From NCBI GenBank assembly GCA_033782935.1, contig JAWQEG010001537.1:950979-1014978 (forward strand): a stretch of DNA of 64,000 nucleotides, in the 5' to 3' direction. Below the pieces are notes generated by a model, which was given only the letters and a program-made list of their open reading frames with translations, had not been told where the DNA came from and did no database searches. The translations under genes and the position numbers were made by a program. This DNA comes from Petrolisthes cinctipes (taxonomy: Eukaryota; Arthropoda; Malacostraca; Decapoda; Porcellanidae). Positions 52,070-62,090 of this stretch are shown here, piece by piece (the stretch's first letter is position 1; each line of letters opens with the position of its first letter).

Positions 52070-53004
52070 CCCACCCACCCACCCACCCACCCACGTCTCT
52101 TTCACACCCACCCACCCACCCACATCTCCTTCACACCCACCCACGTCTCCTTCACACACACCCAACCACCCACGTCTCCTTCACACCCACTCACCCACCC
52201 ACGTCTCCTTCACACCCACACACCCACCAACGTCTCCTTCACACCCACACACCCACCCACGTCTCCTTCACACCCACCCATCCACCCACGTCTCCTTCTC
52301 ACCCACTCACGTCTCCTTCACACCCACACACCCACCCACGTTTCCTTCACACACACACACACACCCACGTCTCCTTCACACCCACCCACCCACCCACGTC
52401 TCCTTCACACACACACACACACCCACGTCTCCTTCACACCCACCCACCCACCCACGTCTCCTTCACACACACACACACACCCACGTCTCCTTCACACACA
52501 CACCCACCCACGTCTCCTTCACACACACACACCCACCCACGTCTCCTTCACACCCACACACCCACGTCTCCTTCACACCCACACACCCACGTCTCCTTCA
52601 CACCCACACACACACGTCTCCTTCCCACACACCCGCGTCTCCTTCACACCCACACACCCACCCACGTCTCCTTCAAACCCACCCAACCTCCCGCGTCTCC
52701 TTCACACCCACCCACCCACCCACGTCTCCTTCACACCCACACACCCACGTCTCCTTCACACCCACACACCCACCCACGTCTCCTTCAAACACACACACCC
52801 ACCAACTTCTCCTTCACACACACACACCCACCCACGTCTCCTTCACACCCACACACCCACCCACGTCTCCTTCACACCCACCCACCCACCCACGTCTCCT
52901 TCACACACACACACCCACCCACGTCTCCTTCACACCCACCCACCCACCCACGTCTCCTTCACACCCACACACCCACCCACGTCTCCTTCCCACACACCCG
53001 CGTC
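52070..53004 (+). repeat. Minisatellite with core CACGTCTCCTTCACAC, left member
   Basis: The array has about 30 variable copies, 16-34 bp long, of an ACGTCTCCTTCACAC core separated by CCCA/CACA runs of varying length. It is the reverse complement of the array at 53316-54590. Translation in all frames gives repeated Pro-Thr-His-Val-Ser-Phe-type runs up to 336 codons, with no other protein features, so I do not call a gene. The core contains CACGTC. Confidence 0.9.
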
Positions 53005-53242
53005 TCAAGCCTGTCCCGCTAATCCCGCACCCTCCAAACCCCCTCCCCCCCTCAAGCCTGTCCTCCTATTCCCGCACCCCCCCTCCATAAGCCTGTCCCC
53101 TATTCCCGCACCCCCCAACCCCCAACCCCCTCAAGCCTGTCCCCCTATTCCCGCACCCCCTCCCCCCCGATAAGCCTGTCCCCTATTCCCGCACCCCCCA
53201 AAACCCCCCTCAAGCCTGTCCCCTACTCCCGCACCCCCTTAA
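53005..53242. mobile_element. Half foldback element at the palindrome centre, copy 6
   Basis: Only C-rich units are present (six or more copies of AAGCCTGTCCCCTATTCCCG followed by CACCCC), ending in TTAA at 53239-53242. There is no inverted G-rich half. It sits at the turning point of the large palindrome. Confidence 0.6.
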
Positions 53243-53315
53243 CGTCGTAATTGCTGATAAACAACGAGTATAAATGTATGAAATAGTTTTGGCAGTGAGA
53301 ATTTCAACCTTTATA
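53243..53315 (+). other. Unique spacer at the palindrome centre
   Basis: These 73 bases (CGTCGTAATTGCTGATAAAC onward) have no inverted partner. They lie between the half foldback element and the right minisatellite. I see no gene. Confidence 0.6.
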
Positions 53316-54590
53316 AAGGAGACGTGTGTGTGAAGGAGACGTGGGTGTGTGGGTGGGTGTGAAGGAGACGTGTGTGTGAAGGAGACGTGGGTGTGTGGGT
53401 GGGTGTGAAGGAGACGTGTGTGTGAAGGAGACGTGGGTGTGTGGGTGGGTGTGAAGGAGACGTGGGTGTGAAGGAGACGTGGGTGTGTGGGTGGGTGTGA
53501 AGGAGACGTGGGTGTGAAGGAGACGTGGGTGTGTGGGTGGGTGTGAAGGAGACGTGTGTGTGAAGGAGACGTGGGTGTGTGGGTGGGTGTGAAGGAGACG
53601 TGGGTGTGAAGGAGACCTGGGTGGGTGTGTGGGTGTGAAGGAGACGTTTGTGTGAAGGTGACCTGGGTGGGTGTGTGGGTGTGAAGGAGACGTGGGTGGG
53701 TGTGTGTGTGGGAAGGAGACGTGGGTGGGTGTGTGGGTGTGCAGGAGACGTGGGTGGGTGTGTGGGTGTGAAGGAGACGTGGGTGTGAAGGAGACGTGGG
53801 TGGGTGTGTGGGTGTGAAGGAGACGTGGGTGGGTGTGTGGGTGTGAAGGAGACGTGGGTGTGAAGGAGACGTGGGTGGGTGTGTGTGTGGGAAGGAGACG
53901 TGGGTTGATGTGTGGGTGTGCAGGAGACGTGGGTGGGTGTGTGGGTGTGAAGGAGACGTGGGTGTGAAGGAGACGTGGGTGGGTGTGTGGGTGTGAAGGA
54001 GACGTGGGTGGGTGTGTGGGTGTGAAGGAGACGTGGGTGTGAAGGAGACGTGGGTGGGTGTGTGGGTGTGAAGGAGACGTGGGTGGTTGGGTGGGTGTGA
54101 AGTAGACGTGGGTGGGTGGGTGTGTGTGGAGGAGACGTGGGTGTGTCGGAAGGAGACGTGGGTGGGTGGGTGTGTTGGAAAGAGATGGGGTGGGTGGGTG
54201 TGAAGGAGACGTGGGTGGGTGGGTGGATGTGAAGGGGACGTGGGTGTGTTTGTGGGTGGGAAAGAGACGTGGGTTTGTGGGTGGGTTGGAAGGAGACGTT
54301 GGTGGGTGGGTGGGAAGGAAAGAGGCGTGGGTGGGTGTGTGGGTGTGAAGGAGACGTGAGTGGGTGGGTGTGAAGGAGACGTGGGTGGGTGTGTGGGTGT
54401 GAAGGAGACGTGGGTGGGTTGGTGTGAAAGAGACGTGAGTGGGTGTGTGGGTGTAAAGGAGACGTGGTTGGGTGGGTGTGAATGAGTCGTGAGTGGGTGT
54501 GTGGGTGGGAAGGAGATGTGGGTGGGTGGGTGGGAAAAAGACATTGGTAGGTGTGTTGGTGGGAAGGAGATATGGGATGGTGGGTGGGTG
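53316..54590 (-). repeat. Minisatellite with core GTGAAGGAGACGTG, right member
   Basis: This is the reverse complement of the left minisatellite, about 1.27 kb, with units of 16-34 bp. The first 600 bp show a higher-order pattern of alternating short (GTGTGAAGGAGACGTG) and long (GTGTGTGGGTGGGTGTGAAG) units. The last 500 bp are more degenerate. Minus-strand ORFs of up to 460 codons run through it but are low-complexity frame artefacts. Confidence 0.9.
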
Positions 54591-54732
54591 GGAAGCTAAC
54601 AAACCCGAAAACGACTGTGGAATCGGACACGTTACCAAAGGTTTTCGTTTGTTGGTTAGCCAATAAATATTGATGACTGTGGAATCGGCCCATTATTTTC
54701 CAAAAGCTGAGTATCCATATTCACAAACTCTA

Positions 54733-54948
54733 TTAAGGGGGTGCGGGAGTAGGGAACAGGCTTGGGGGGTGCAGGAATAGGGGGATAGGCTTCGGGTGGG
54801 TAGAAAGCTTGTCCCCTATTCCCACAACCCCCTAACCCCCGCCCCCCAAGTCTGTCCCCATACTCCTGCACCCCCCAAGCCTGTCCCCTACTCCCGCACC
54901 CCCCCTAAACCCCCCCCAGCTTGTCCCCCTATTCCCGCACCCCCTTAA
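54733..54948. mobile_element. TTAA-bounded foldback element, copy 7
   Basis: This is a complete copy with TTAA at both ends and inverted partner copy 5. Each half carries runs of three or more G (or C) spaced by short loops, sufficient for intramolecular G-quadruplexes on either strand. Confidence 0.72.
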
Positions 54949-55108
54949 ATACTTCAGCCATAAGTCATTTACACGGCTAATGAAGGTCGTATGTATTATG
55001 CAAGAACATCATCTGTGGTGGTGTATACGATGGTGTGGTAGTCTACTGATACGATGGTCCCACACACACACACACAGTTACGAGAATATACGAATGCATT
55101 TGCACATA

Positions 55109-55377
55109 CAGTCGTGGTCAATAATAATCATCCACATATGGGAATCTCAAACAATTTACTGTCTAATGTTTTCACGTTCACATATTATGATGTTATTGTT
55201 TTAAATAGTGTGTAGCTGCTTGTATTAAATTAAAAGATGGTAGTTAACGTGTGTGTGTGTTATTGTTTTAAGTATGTAGCTGCTTGTATTAAATTAAAAT
55301 ATGGTAGTTAACGTGTGTGTGTGTTATTGTTTTAAGTAGTGTGTAGCTGCTTGTATTAAATTAAAAGATGGTAGTTA

Positions 55378-55431
<54 letters not shown>

Positions 55432-55480
55432 GTTTTAAGTAGGGTGCAGCTGCTTGTAGTAAATTAAAAGAAGGTAGTTA

Positions 55481-55548
<68 letters not shown>

Positions 55549-55697
55549 GTTTTAAGTAGTGTGTAGCTGCTTGTATTAAATTAAAAGATGGTAGTTAACC
55601 TATTTATTGGAAAGTTTATCAGCTAAGGAACAGAGAGAAGCTGTCAAACTCTTACGTGAGTTACCCCTATATGGATGATTATATTTGACCGCGACTG
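55109..55697. mobile_element. Tc1/mariner-like MITE (589 bp, TA target site)
   Basis: Terminal inverted repeats of about 33 bp start CAGTCGTGGTCAATAATAAT on the left and CAGTCGCGGTCAAATATAAT on the right (reverse complement). They are flanked by TA on both sides (55107-55108 and 55698-55699). The CAGT...GGTCAA terminus and TA duplication are typical of Tc1/mariner elements. There is no transposase ORF. The interior is a five-copy tandem repeat (from about 55193) of TATTGTTTTAAGTAGTGTG-type units with GT tails that have expanded to 46 and 62 bp. The left palindrome arm lacks it, so it inserted after the arms arose or was lost from the left. Confidence 0.82.
55193..55612 (+). repeat. Internal tandem repeat of the MITE with GT expansions
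   Basis: Five copies of a unit containing GTAGCTGCTTGTATTAAATT and GATGGTAGTTAA are followed by GT runs of increasing length (about 12, 12, 46 and 62 bp). Spacing grows from 64-67 bp to about 100-117 bp only through the GT runs. Confidence 0.85.
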
Positions 55698-55712
55698 TAC
55701 GTTACTCTTACT

Positions 55713-55805
55713 CACACACACACACACACATTCATTCATAAATATATACTATTAGACATACGTTACTCAAATAGCAACACACACACACACACACACACAC
55801 ACACA
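55713..55805 (+). repeat. CA microsatellites upstream of the LINE
   Basis: CA runs lie at 55713-55729 and 55780-55805, separated by TTCATTCATAAATATATACT and the duplicated TACGTTACTC word (55698 and 55758). The LINE 5' end begins directly after the second run. Confidence 0.8.
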
Positions 55806-55806
55806 T

Positions 55807-56763
55807 TGTGATATCAGATCACTGGACGTCTTTAAGCAAAAACTAGAGAAGATAGAATGTGATTATAAGAAAGATAGAGAGGAATCAAATCAGCTGAAAG
55901 AGACAGTTAACCGACTGAGGAACGAGCTGCTGGAGGTTGGCAAGCAAAATGAGTTGTTACAAAATAAAGATATAGAGAGGGAATCAGAAATAGCCCAACT
56001 AAAAGAGCTAATTAAGGAAATGAATGTAGAAATACAAGAGCTGAGAAATTAACTTAGTCAGGTATCAGGTGAGGATAATACGAAGCAAATGAAAGAAGAA
56101 CGAGACAAATTAGTTAACGATAAGAACAAATTGTTGGAAGACCAACAAGAAATTATTGACAAAGTAAATACATGTCAAAATGACTTGAAATCTAGTTTTG
56201 CTGAGATGGCAAAAAAGAATCTGGAATATAAACAAGAAATGAAGCAGATTAAAGAGCAAAGTAATATCGAATCTGTTGTCAAGAAAGTTATTCGAAACAA
56301 TGATCGGTTTATACTGGATACTGTAGATATAAATAAGTCTGTAATTGTTTTTGGAATCAAGGAGGAAGAAATTAGATCGAGATTTGACAGAGATAAAGTA
56401 GAGGAGAAATCTGTAAAGGAAGTTCTTGAAAAACTTACTCATGAGGTCAATACAGTAATTGCTGACTTCAGGAGAATCGGAAAATATGACAAGGGCAAAT
56501 CAAGACCAATGAAGGTTACTCTCACAGGCAATCAAGCAACCGATGAAATACTGAGAAACGCATGGAAACTAAAAGATTATGATATGTTTGGCCACATCAA
56601 AGTTAGGAGAAACCTAACGGAAGAGGATAGAAGTATTCTAAAAGAAAAAATAGAAGCAGCCAAGAAAATGAATAACGAGCTATCTGATGAAGAAAAAAAG
56701 CATTTATTCTTCAAAGTGTCGGGACTGAGAATTCGGAAATGGTTCATCAAAATAAGAGAATAA
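55807..56763 (+). pseudogene. LINE ORF1 remnant (coiled-coil, RRM-like nucleic-acid-binding protein)
   Basis: The frame is open from the CA-run boundary with a lysine/glutamate-rich heptad-like region (FKQKLEKIE..., LRNELLEV, EIAQLKELIKEM). It is broken by TAA at 56050-56052 and then continues in the same frame; the first downstream ATG is at 56089, giving 224 codons. In that part, residues 1-60 are predicted coiled coil. Residues 83-90 (KSVIVFGI) and about 127-146 (FRRIGKYDKGKSRPMKVTL) look like the core of an RRM-like fold. Residues 170-182 (IKVRRNLTEEDR) resemble the C-terminal domain of CR1/L1-type ORF1 proteins. In such elements ORF1p is a trimeric RNA-binding chaperone. It overlaps ORF2 by 25 nt in a -1 arrangement. 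The nonsense codon suggests decay; a re-start at 56089 is possible but unproven. Confidence 0.82.
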
Positions 56764-59660
56764 GAGGGCCTACAAAGGCCATAAATGTACACGGATATCA
56801 AAATAGTTTCCTAAGCATCATATATACAAATATGGATGGATTTGTATCTAAGTCATTAGAACTCAGAGATTTATTAGTCACAGAGAGACCAGAAGTAGTT
56901 TGTTTATCAGAAACAAAACTAGAGCATGATATACGAAACGAAGCATTGAATATAGAGGGGTATGACATATATAGGAAGGACAGAGAAGGAAAGAAAGGAG
57001 GGGGTGTAATTATCATGACAAGGACAGAGTTAAAAGTCAGGGAGATTATCATCAATGACAATGGAAGTGAAGTTGTGGCAGTGGTTATAAGGGTAGGAAA
57101 TGAAAACATAACAGTGGTAAATGTGTACATGCCTCCCCCAATCAATGCTTGGGATCCTACAGAGTACGAAGAAAAGGCTAAGGTAACACTTTATAGTATC
57201 GGAAAGATTCTACAGGAAGTGCAAAACAAGAATCAACGGGTGATTATGACAGGTGACTTTAATAGTACCGCGATTGATTGGGAGGAGATACAAACTACTC
57301 AACAAGAACACAGCTGGAGTTATAGACTGCTCGAGTTAGTAACAAAATTTTTCTTACACCAGCACGTAAATGAGCCAACGAGAGTGAGAGGTCAGGATGA
57401 ACCCTCGTTACTAGACCTGGTGTTTACAAGAACGAGCGATGAAATATCTGAGGTGAGGTACTTACCTCCTCTGGGCAAGAGCGATCATGTCGTGATTAAG
57501 TTTGATTTCATTATTCAGTATGACATTGGAAAGGAAAAGGAAACTCCCAAAAAGGATAGTTATAATTATGGAAAAGGCGATTACAAAGATCTAAACAAAT
57601 ACTTGAAAGAATTGAGCTGGGACCAAGAACTAAATGGGAAGGATATAGGAGCAATGTATGGGCGTTTTTGTGAGTTACTTAACGAGGAAATGAAAAGATA
57701 TAGTCCCAAGAACAGAGTCACGTGTATAAATAAAAAAGTGTGGTTCAATATAAGATGTAGAAGAGCAAAAGAGGAAAGAGACCTACTATGGAATAGATAC
57801 AGGAGGAAAAAAACTCAGCAGGCGTATCAAAGGTACAAAAATGCAAGGAATAAATATACGCAAATTAGACGGGAAGAAGAGAGAAATTTTGAGAAATCTG
57901 TTATAGAGAAATGTGACGGGAACCCCCGTCTATTCTATGGCTTTATAAGAGGTAAGATGAAAGTGAAGGACAAGATTCAGAGATTGGTGGTGGACAACAT
58001 CGTGTATGAAAGGGAGGAAGATATGAGTGAAATACTAAACCGGAAATTTCAATCAGTGTTTGTGACAGAGGATGAATTTACACCAGATAGAACTGTACAA
58101 ATACAAGAAGATGGGTTACGTAATGTTGAGATATCCCAAGAAGATATTTAGGAAGTACTAAATGCCACAGACAGAAGGAAAGCAGCGGGACCAGATGATG
58201 TGTCCTGCTGGGTGTTGAGGGAATGTGCCACAGGGTTAAGTTACCCTCTACAAATCATCTTCAATCACTCGTTAACATTGGGTGAATTACCAAAGCTCTG
58301 GAAAGCAGCAAATATTGTGCCTTTGTATAAAAAAGGAAGTAAAGAAGAGCCTCTAAATTACAGACCAGTCTCTCTAACTAGTGTTGTGTGCAAGACTATG
58401 GAGAGAATAATTCGCATTAGGTGGATTGATTACCTGGAAAGCGAACGTATGTTGTCAGATAGACAGTTCGGATTCAGATCGAGACGATCGTGTGTCACAA
58501 ACCTTCTGAGCTTTTGTGACAGAGTCACAGAAATATTACAGGAGAGAAATGGTTGGGTCGACTGTGTTTATTTGGACTTAAAAAAGGCGTTTGATAGTGT
58601 TCCACACCAAAGGCTCATATGGAAACTAAAAATGAAAGGCGGAATCAGAGGACAGTTACTATTATGGATGAAAAACTTCCTGAGTGAGAGGAAGATGAGG
58701 ACTGTTATAAGAGGAAAGTTTTCAAGTAGGAGGAAGGTGAAAAGTGGGGTGCCACAGGGTTTCGTACTGGCGCCACTTATGTTCTTAGTGTATGTGGATG
58801 ACATGGCCAGTGGCATTGGTTCCGGGAGCTACATGAACATGTTTGCTGATGATGCAAAACTATTGAGACAAGTAACTGACATCAACTCATGTGCAGCACT
58901 TCAGGAGGATATAAGTTAGGTGTATGAGTGGAGTAAGAAATGGCAACTTGAATTCAACTCCGAGAAATGTCATGTTATTGAAATGGGTGAGAGCAGTTTA
59001 CGACCACATGGACAGTACACTATGGGAGGCAAGAGAATAGACAACTCGCAGCAGGAAAAGGATTTAGGGGTGACAATATCTTCAAAAATGTCACCAGGAA
59101 GCCACATAAAGGAAAAAGTTAGACAGGCATATGCTTTGTTGTCAAACATACGAGTTGCATTTACTCATATGGATCGAGACATGCTGGTGAAATTACTGAC
59201 AACATTTGTAAGGCCGATTCTAGAGTATGCTGCAGTAGTATGGAACCCTCACTTAAAGAAGCACATAGACAAGTTGGAGAGAGTACAGAGAGCAGCTACT
59301 AGGATGGTGCCTGAGTTGAAGGAGTTATGTTACTCAGAACGGCTACAAACACTGAATCTACCAACGTTAGAAGAAAGAAGGAAACGTGGTGATATGATCA
59401 TGATGTACAAATGTGTACACGAACCGGAATGGATTGATAAGAATGAATTTATTACACCAACTGTGGGAAGAACAAGAGGACACACTCGGAAGTTGGCAAG
59501 GAAATTGACCAAAAAGGATGTGCGGAAATTCTATTTTCCCCAAAGAGCAATTGCACAATGGAACTCTTTGCCGGAGGAAGTCGTGAATGCAACAACTATT
59601 CATAGTTTTAAAGATAATTATGATAAAATGAAAAAAGCAGACGGGACACCACGAGCCTAG
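56739..59660 (+). pseudogene. LINE ORF2: endonuclease-reverse transcriptase, two in-frame TAG stops
   Basis: One continuous frame of 973 codons is broken by TAG at 58149-58151 (codon 471) and TAG at 58917-58919 (codon 727), with no frameshift. The N-terminal apurinic-type endonuclease is complete: N31, E58 (CLSETK), Y130 (VNVYMP), D173/N175 (TGDFNS), D226 (LLDLVF) and S248-D249-H250. A basic linker follows (about 330-390). After the first stop comes reverse transcriptase: NYRPVSLTSV, motif A YLDLKKAFDSVPH (about 58568-58606), motif B GVPQGFVLAP (where most relatives have GSVLGP) and motif C FADD (58842-58853). After the second stop, the thumb and C-terminal region contain LEYAAVVWNP, KLERVQRAATRMV and FFPQRA-like residues typical of jockey/CR1 elements. 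Catalytic aspartates are intact. ATG 56739 is chosen because it is the first in frame and overlaps the ORF1 end. Confidence 0.92.
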
Positions 59661-59700
59661 GCTCATTCCTGTATAACCACAAATAGATCACAAATAGATC
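59653..59700 (+). other. LINE 3' terminus
   Basis: The palindrome GAGCCTAGGCTC (59653-59664) contains the ORF2 stop codon. About 15 bases later come two tandem copies of ACAAATAGATC (59679-59700). A short 3' UTR with a small stem and terminal microrepeats fits the template-recognition end of a CR1/jockey-like element. There is no poly(A). Confidence 0.65.
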
Positions 59701-59778
59701 ACACAGATGAGTGACATTAATTTTGTTGTTTGTTGTGTGAGTGAGTCTTTGGTATTAGATATTATTCATGTTCAAACA

Positions 59779-59992
59779 TTAAGGGGGTGCGGGAGTAGGG
59801 GACAGGCTTGAGGGGGGGGAATTGGGGGGTGCGGGAATAGGGGGACAGGCTTGGGGTTGGTACAAAGCCTGTCCCCTATTCCAGCACCCCCCTAACCCCA
59901 CCAAGCCTGTCCCCCTACTTCCGCACCCCCCAAAACCCCCCGCACCTACCTAAGCCCCCCAAGCCTGTCCCCCTATTCCCGCATCCCTTTAA
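59779..59992. mobile_element. TTAA-bounded foldback element, copy 8
   Basis: This is a complete copy: TTAAGGGGGTGCGGGAGTAG at the left, and GCATCCC then TTTAA at the right. It is the full-length partner of the truncated copy 4. Its centre contains GGTACAAAGCCTG in place of the more common GTAGAAAGCCTG. Confidence 0.7.
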
Positions 59993-60520
59993 TTAATCAC
60001 TGAACATTATTTTTATCATTGTCATAATTAGGTCAGTTTTTTAAGAAACGAAAATTGACATAACTTTTGAACAGAGGGTCATAGAGACAAAATGAAAAAA
60101 TCATCTAGCCCAATTTACCAACTGTACTTCCATACCAAATTTCATCCAAATCTTCATATGGATCTTCATGGTAAAAAATCGGTTCAAAAAATTTCCAAAA
60201 AAGTGGCCATAACTCAAAAACGGTGCATCATAGAGAAAAAATAAAAAAATCAATCTCGCCCAATTTACCAAATGTACTTCCACACCAAATTTCATCCAAA
60301 TCCATATAGATCTTCATGGTCAAAAATCGATTAAATATTTTTTCCAAAAAGTGGCCATAACTAAAAAACGGTGCATCGTAGAGGAAAACGGAGAAAATTT
60401 AGCCCCCCTTCTGGGAACCCCCTACCCATATGACCTATTCTTCCACACCCATAGGTCAAATGTGAGATTCGACAACATTTTTTACCTATTCCAAAAACCC
60501 ATATTTTTGGTTGTGGTGTG
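59993..60520 (-). repeat. Right-arm intermediate repeat with a 150-bp tandem duplication
   Basis: This is the inverted counterpart of 51040-51385. It contains two tandem copies (about 60075-60226 and 60227-60385, landmark CAATTTACCA at 60111 and 60261, spacing 150 bp) of a segment with CCAAATTTCATCCAAATC, GATCTTCATGGT and GTGGCCATAACT. The left arm has one copy. A 64-codon minus-strand ORF is a repeat artefact. Confidence 0.75.
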
Positions 60521-60639
60521 TGAGTGAATGGAACGTGATAAAGATGAATTTAAGTCTACGGAAATTACACGATGTTATTCCAAAGACAGAGAGAAAGAGA
60601 GTGAGGTGTTTTTTCTTAGTATGCCGGCCGCCTTTCACA

Positions 60640-60905
60640 ACACACACACGCACACACACACACACACACATGGAACAAATTACCATCCATAAGAAGAAAT
60701 GGTGTGTGTCAAAACCATGCATAATAACTTTAATTAAAGAAAAATATGATAATAGGATTTTATTTAATATACGGGACATTACTTACGAGCTTGACTCAAT
60801 CCGGTAAAGATACAAATAGGTAAGAACACACACACACACACACACACAGACACACACACACACAGACACAGACACACACAGTCACACACACACACACACA
60901 CATAA
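60640..60905 (+). repeat. CA microsatellites in the right arm
   Basis: CA runs lie at about 60641-60670 and 60827-60902, with CAGA and CACG interruptions. They flank a segment containing GGAACAAATTACCATCCATA and GAGCTTGACTCAATCC that pairs with 50750-50905. Confidence 0.9.
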
Positions 60906-60954
60906 CTTGTAGACAGACGAAACAAACAAGCTTTTCCATGTGTGTGTGTGTGTG

Positions 60955-61188
60955 TGTGTGTGTTTGGAGGCTTCTGATTCCTCCTGACCATGCCACGAAA
61001 CAAACAAGCTCCTTCCATATAGGTGTGTGTGTGTGTGGGGGGGGGGGGGCTTCTGATTCCTCCTGACCATGCCACGAAACAAACAAGCTCCTTCCATATA
61101 GGTGTGTGTATGTGTTTGTGTATGTGTGTGTGTGTATGTGTGTGTGTGTTTGTGTGTGTGTGGGTGTGTGTGTGGGTGTATGTATGTA

Positions 61189-61225
<37 letters not shown>

Positions 61226-61315
61226 ATGTTTGTGTGTATGTGTGTTTGTGTTTCATGGCAATATTTGAAGGACTCATTTACTCCAATTTTCTGACTACAT
61301 AACACACAGGGTTCC
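60955..61315 (+). repeat. GT-containing module, tandemly duplicated start
   Basis: There are two successive partial copies of GCTTCTGATTCCTCCTGACC...TCCATATAGG (60969 and 61050 areas), each followed by GT. The second GT run (61103-61255) is impure, with TGTA and GGGT variants. It ends in TTTCATGGCAATATTTGAAG and CACAGGGTTCC. It corresponds to 50005-50196 inverted. ORFs of Val-Cys or Thr-His repeats are artefacts. Confidence 0.8.
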
Positions 61316-61518
61316 TTAAGGGGGTAAGGGGGTGCGGGAATAAGGGGACGGGCTTGTGGGGGGGGGGGTTAGGGGGGTGCGACAGTAGGGGGACAGGCTT
61401 GGGGTGGGTAGAAAGCCTGTCCCATATTCCCGAACCCCCCTAACCCTCCCCCAAGCCTGTCCCCCTACTCCCGCACCCCCCAAAACCCCCCCGACCCCCT
61501 ATTCCCGCACCCCCTTAA
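61316..61518. mobile_element. TTAA-bounded foldback element, copy 9
   Basis: This is a complete copy: TTAAGGGGGTAAGGGGGTGC at the left and CCCGCACCCCC then TTAA at the right. It corresponds to copies 2 and 3 of the left arm together. It has a long G run (GGGGGGGGG near 61360). Confidence 0.7.
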
Positions 61519-61635
61519 GGGATTACTGTAGTATGCTTCTGATATTTTGGAGTGCAATTAATTCACTCACAGTATGTCAAAAAAAAAAAAAAAAAATGGT
61601 GGTCTCTCTCTAACGAAAAATATATATATAGTAAT

Positions 61636-61644
61636 TTCTCTCTC

Positions 61645-61702
<58 letters not shown>
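61636..61702 (-). repeat. CT microsatellite (partner of the left GA tract)
   Basis: This is a (CT)n tract of about 67 bp with one CTAT interruption, half the length of its partner at 49292-49435. Conserved flanks on both sides confirm the pairing. Confidence 0.95.
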
Positions 61703-61706
<4 letters not shown>

Positions 61707-61786
61707 TGAAATAACAGAGGAAAAATAATAAAAAATATGTTGATTTGTCATGAAAATAAAACTCACTTCTTATACAGGTAATACAA

Positions 61787-61852
61787 CTTTATTATTATTA
61801 TTATTTTCATTATTATTATTATTTTCATTATTATTATTATTTATTCCCTTAT
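61787..61852 (-). repeat. TTA trinucleotide microsatellite
   Basis: This is an imperfect (ATT)n run with ATTTTC interruptions. It is the inverted partner of 49160-49211 and the outermost matched block of the palindrome. Confidence 0.9.
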
Positions 61853-62090
61853 CTTCTTCATTAATTAAAAGACACTGTAAATAATTCTCTTTTATATTTT
61901 TTTATTTTTTTCTATTTGTCACTTTTTCAACAGTGTTTATTCCAGCTGTTTGTATGTTTGTTTGTTTGTATGTCAACAGCTGCCTTATGATATATAATTA
62001 CTTGTTAAAATTCTAACTTCAATATAAATTCTCCCTGCTTTATGTATTATGTATTAATTTGTATGAGCATTGATTCCCTTGGCATTTTAT

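Larger units (their letters stand above)
55807..59700 (+). mobile_element. Jockey/CR1-like non-LTR retrotransposon (LINE), 5'-truncated, degenerate
   Basis: The element is about 3.9 kb and holds two overlapping reading frames: ORF1 (coiled coil plus RRM-like domain) and ORF2 (apurinic-type endonuclease plus reverse transcriptase). No RNase H domain is visible. It begins within an open ORF1 frame immediately after a CA run, so the 5' UTR and ORF1 start are missing. The 3' end is very short and closes with two copies of ACAAATAGATC, followed by ACACAG of the host CA tract. Three in-frame stops (56050, 58149, 58917) make it non-functional as read. It lies in the right palindrome arm only. ORF2 architecture and its C-terminal region point to the jockey/CR1 group. 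A clade call needs a phylogeny. Confidence 0.9.
53316..61862 (-). repeat. Right arm of the large interrupted palindrome
   Basis: This arm holds the inverted counterparts of 49140-53004 in reverse order, interrupted by about 4.6 kb at 55091-59703. The left arm has only a CA/GT microsatellite at the matching position. The interruption contains a MITE and a LINE. The arm also has a 150-bp local duplication (60075-60385) and the single-copy form of the left-arm minisatellite. Confidence 0.85.

Noticed and set aside
53290..53315. TATAAAG/TATAAATG as a promoter at the palindrome centre
   Set aside because: These are isolated TATA-like words in AT-rich DNA, with no downstream gene other than minisatellite.
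52012..54693. ORFs of 336-460 codons rich in Pro, Thr, His and Ser on both strands
   Set aside because: They lie wholly in the minisatellites. Three overlapping frames are equally open and encode the same low-complexity words, with no other domain.
60101..60295. 64-codon minus-strand ORF with repeated peptide
   Set aside because: It spans the 150-bp tandem duplication and simply repeats the same peptide; the left-arm homologue has no open frame.
60779..61305. Thr-His and Val-Cys repeat ORFs
   Set aside because: They are CA/GT microsatellite translations.
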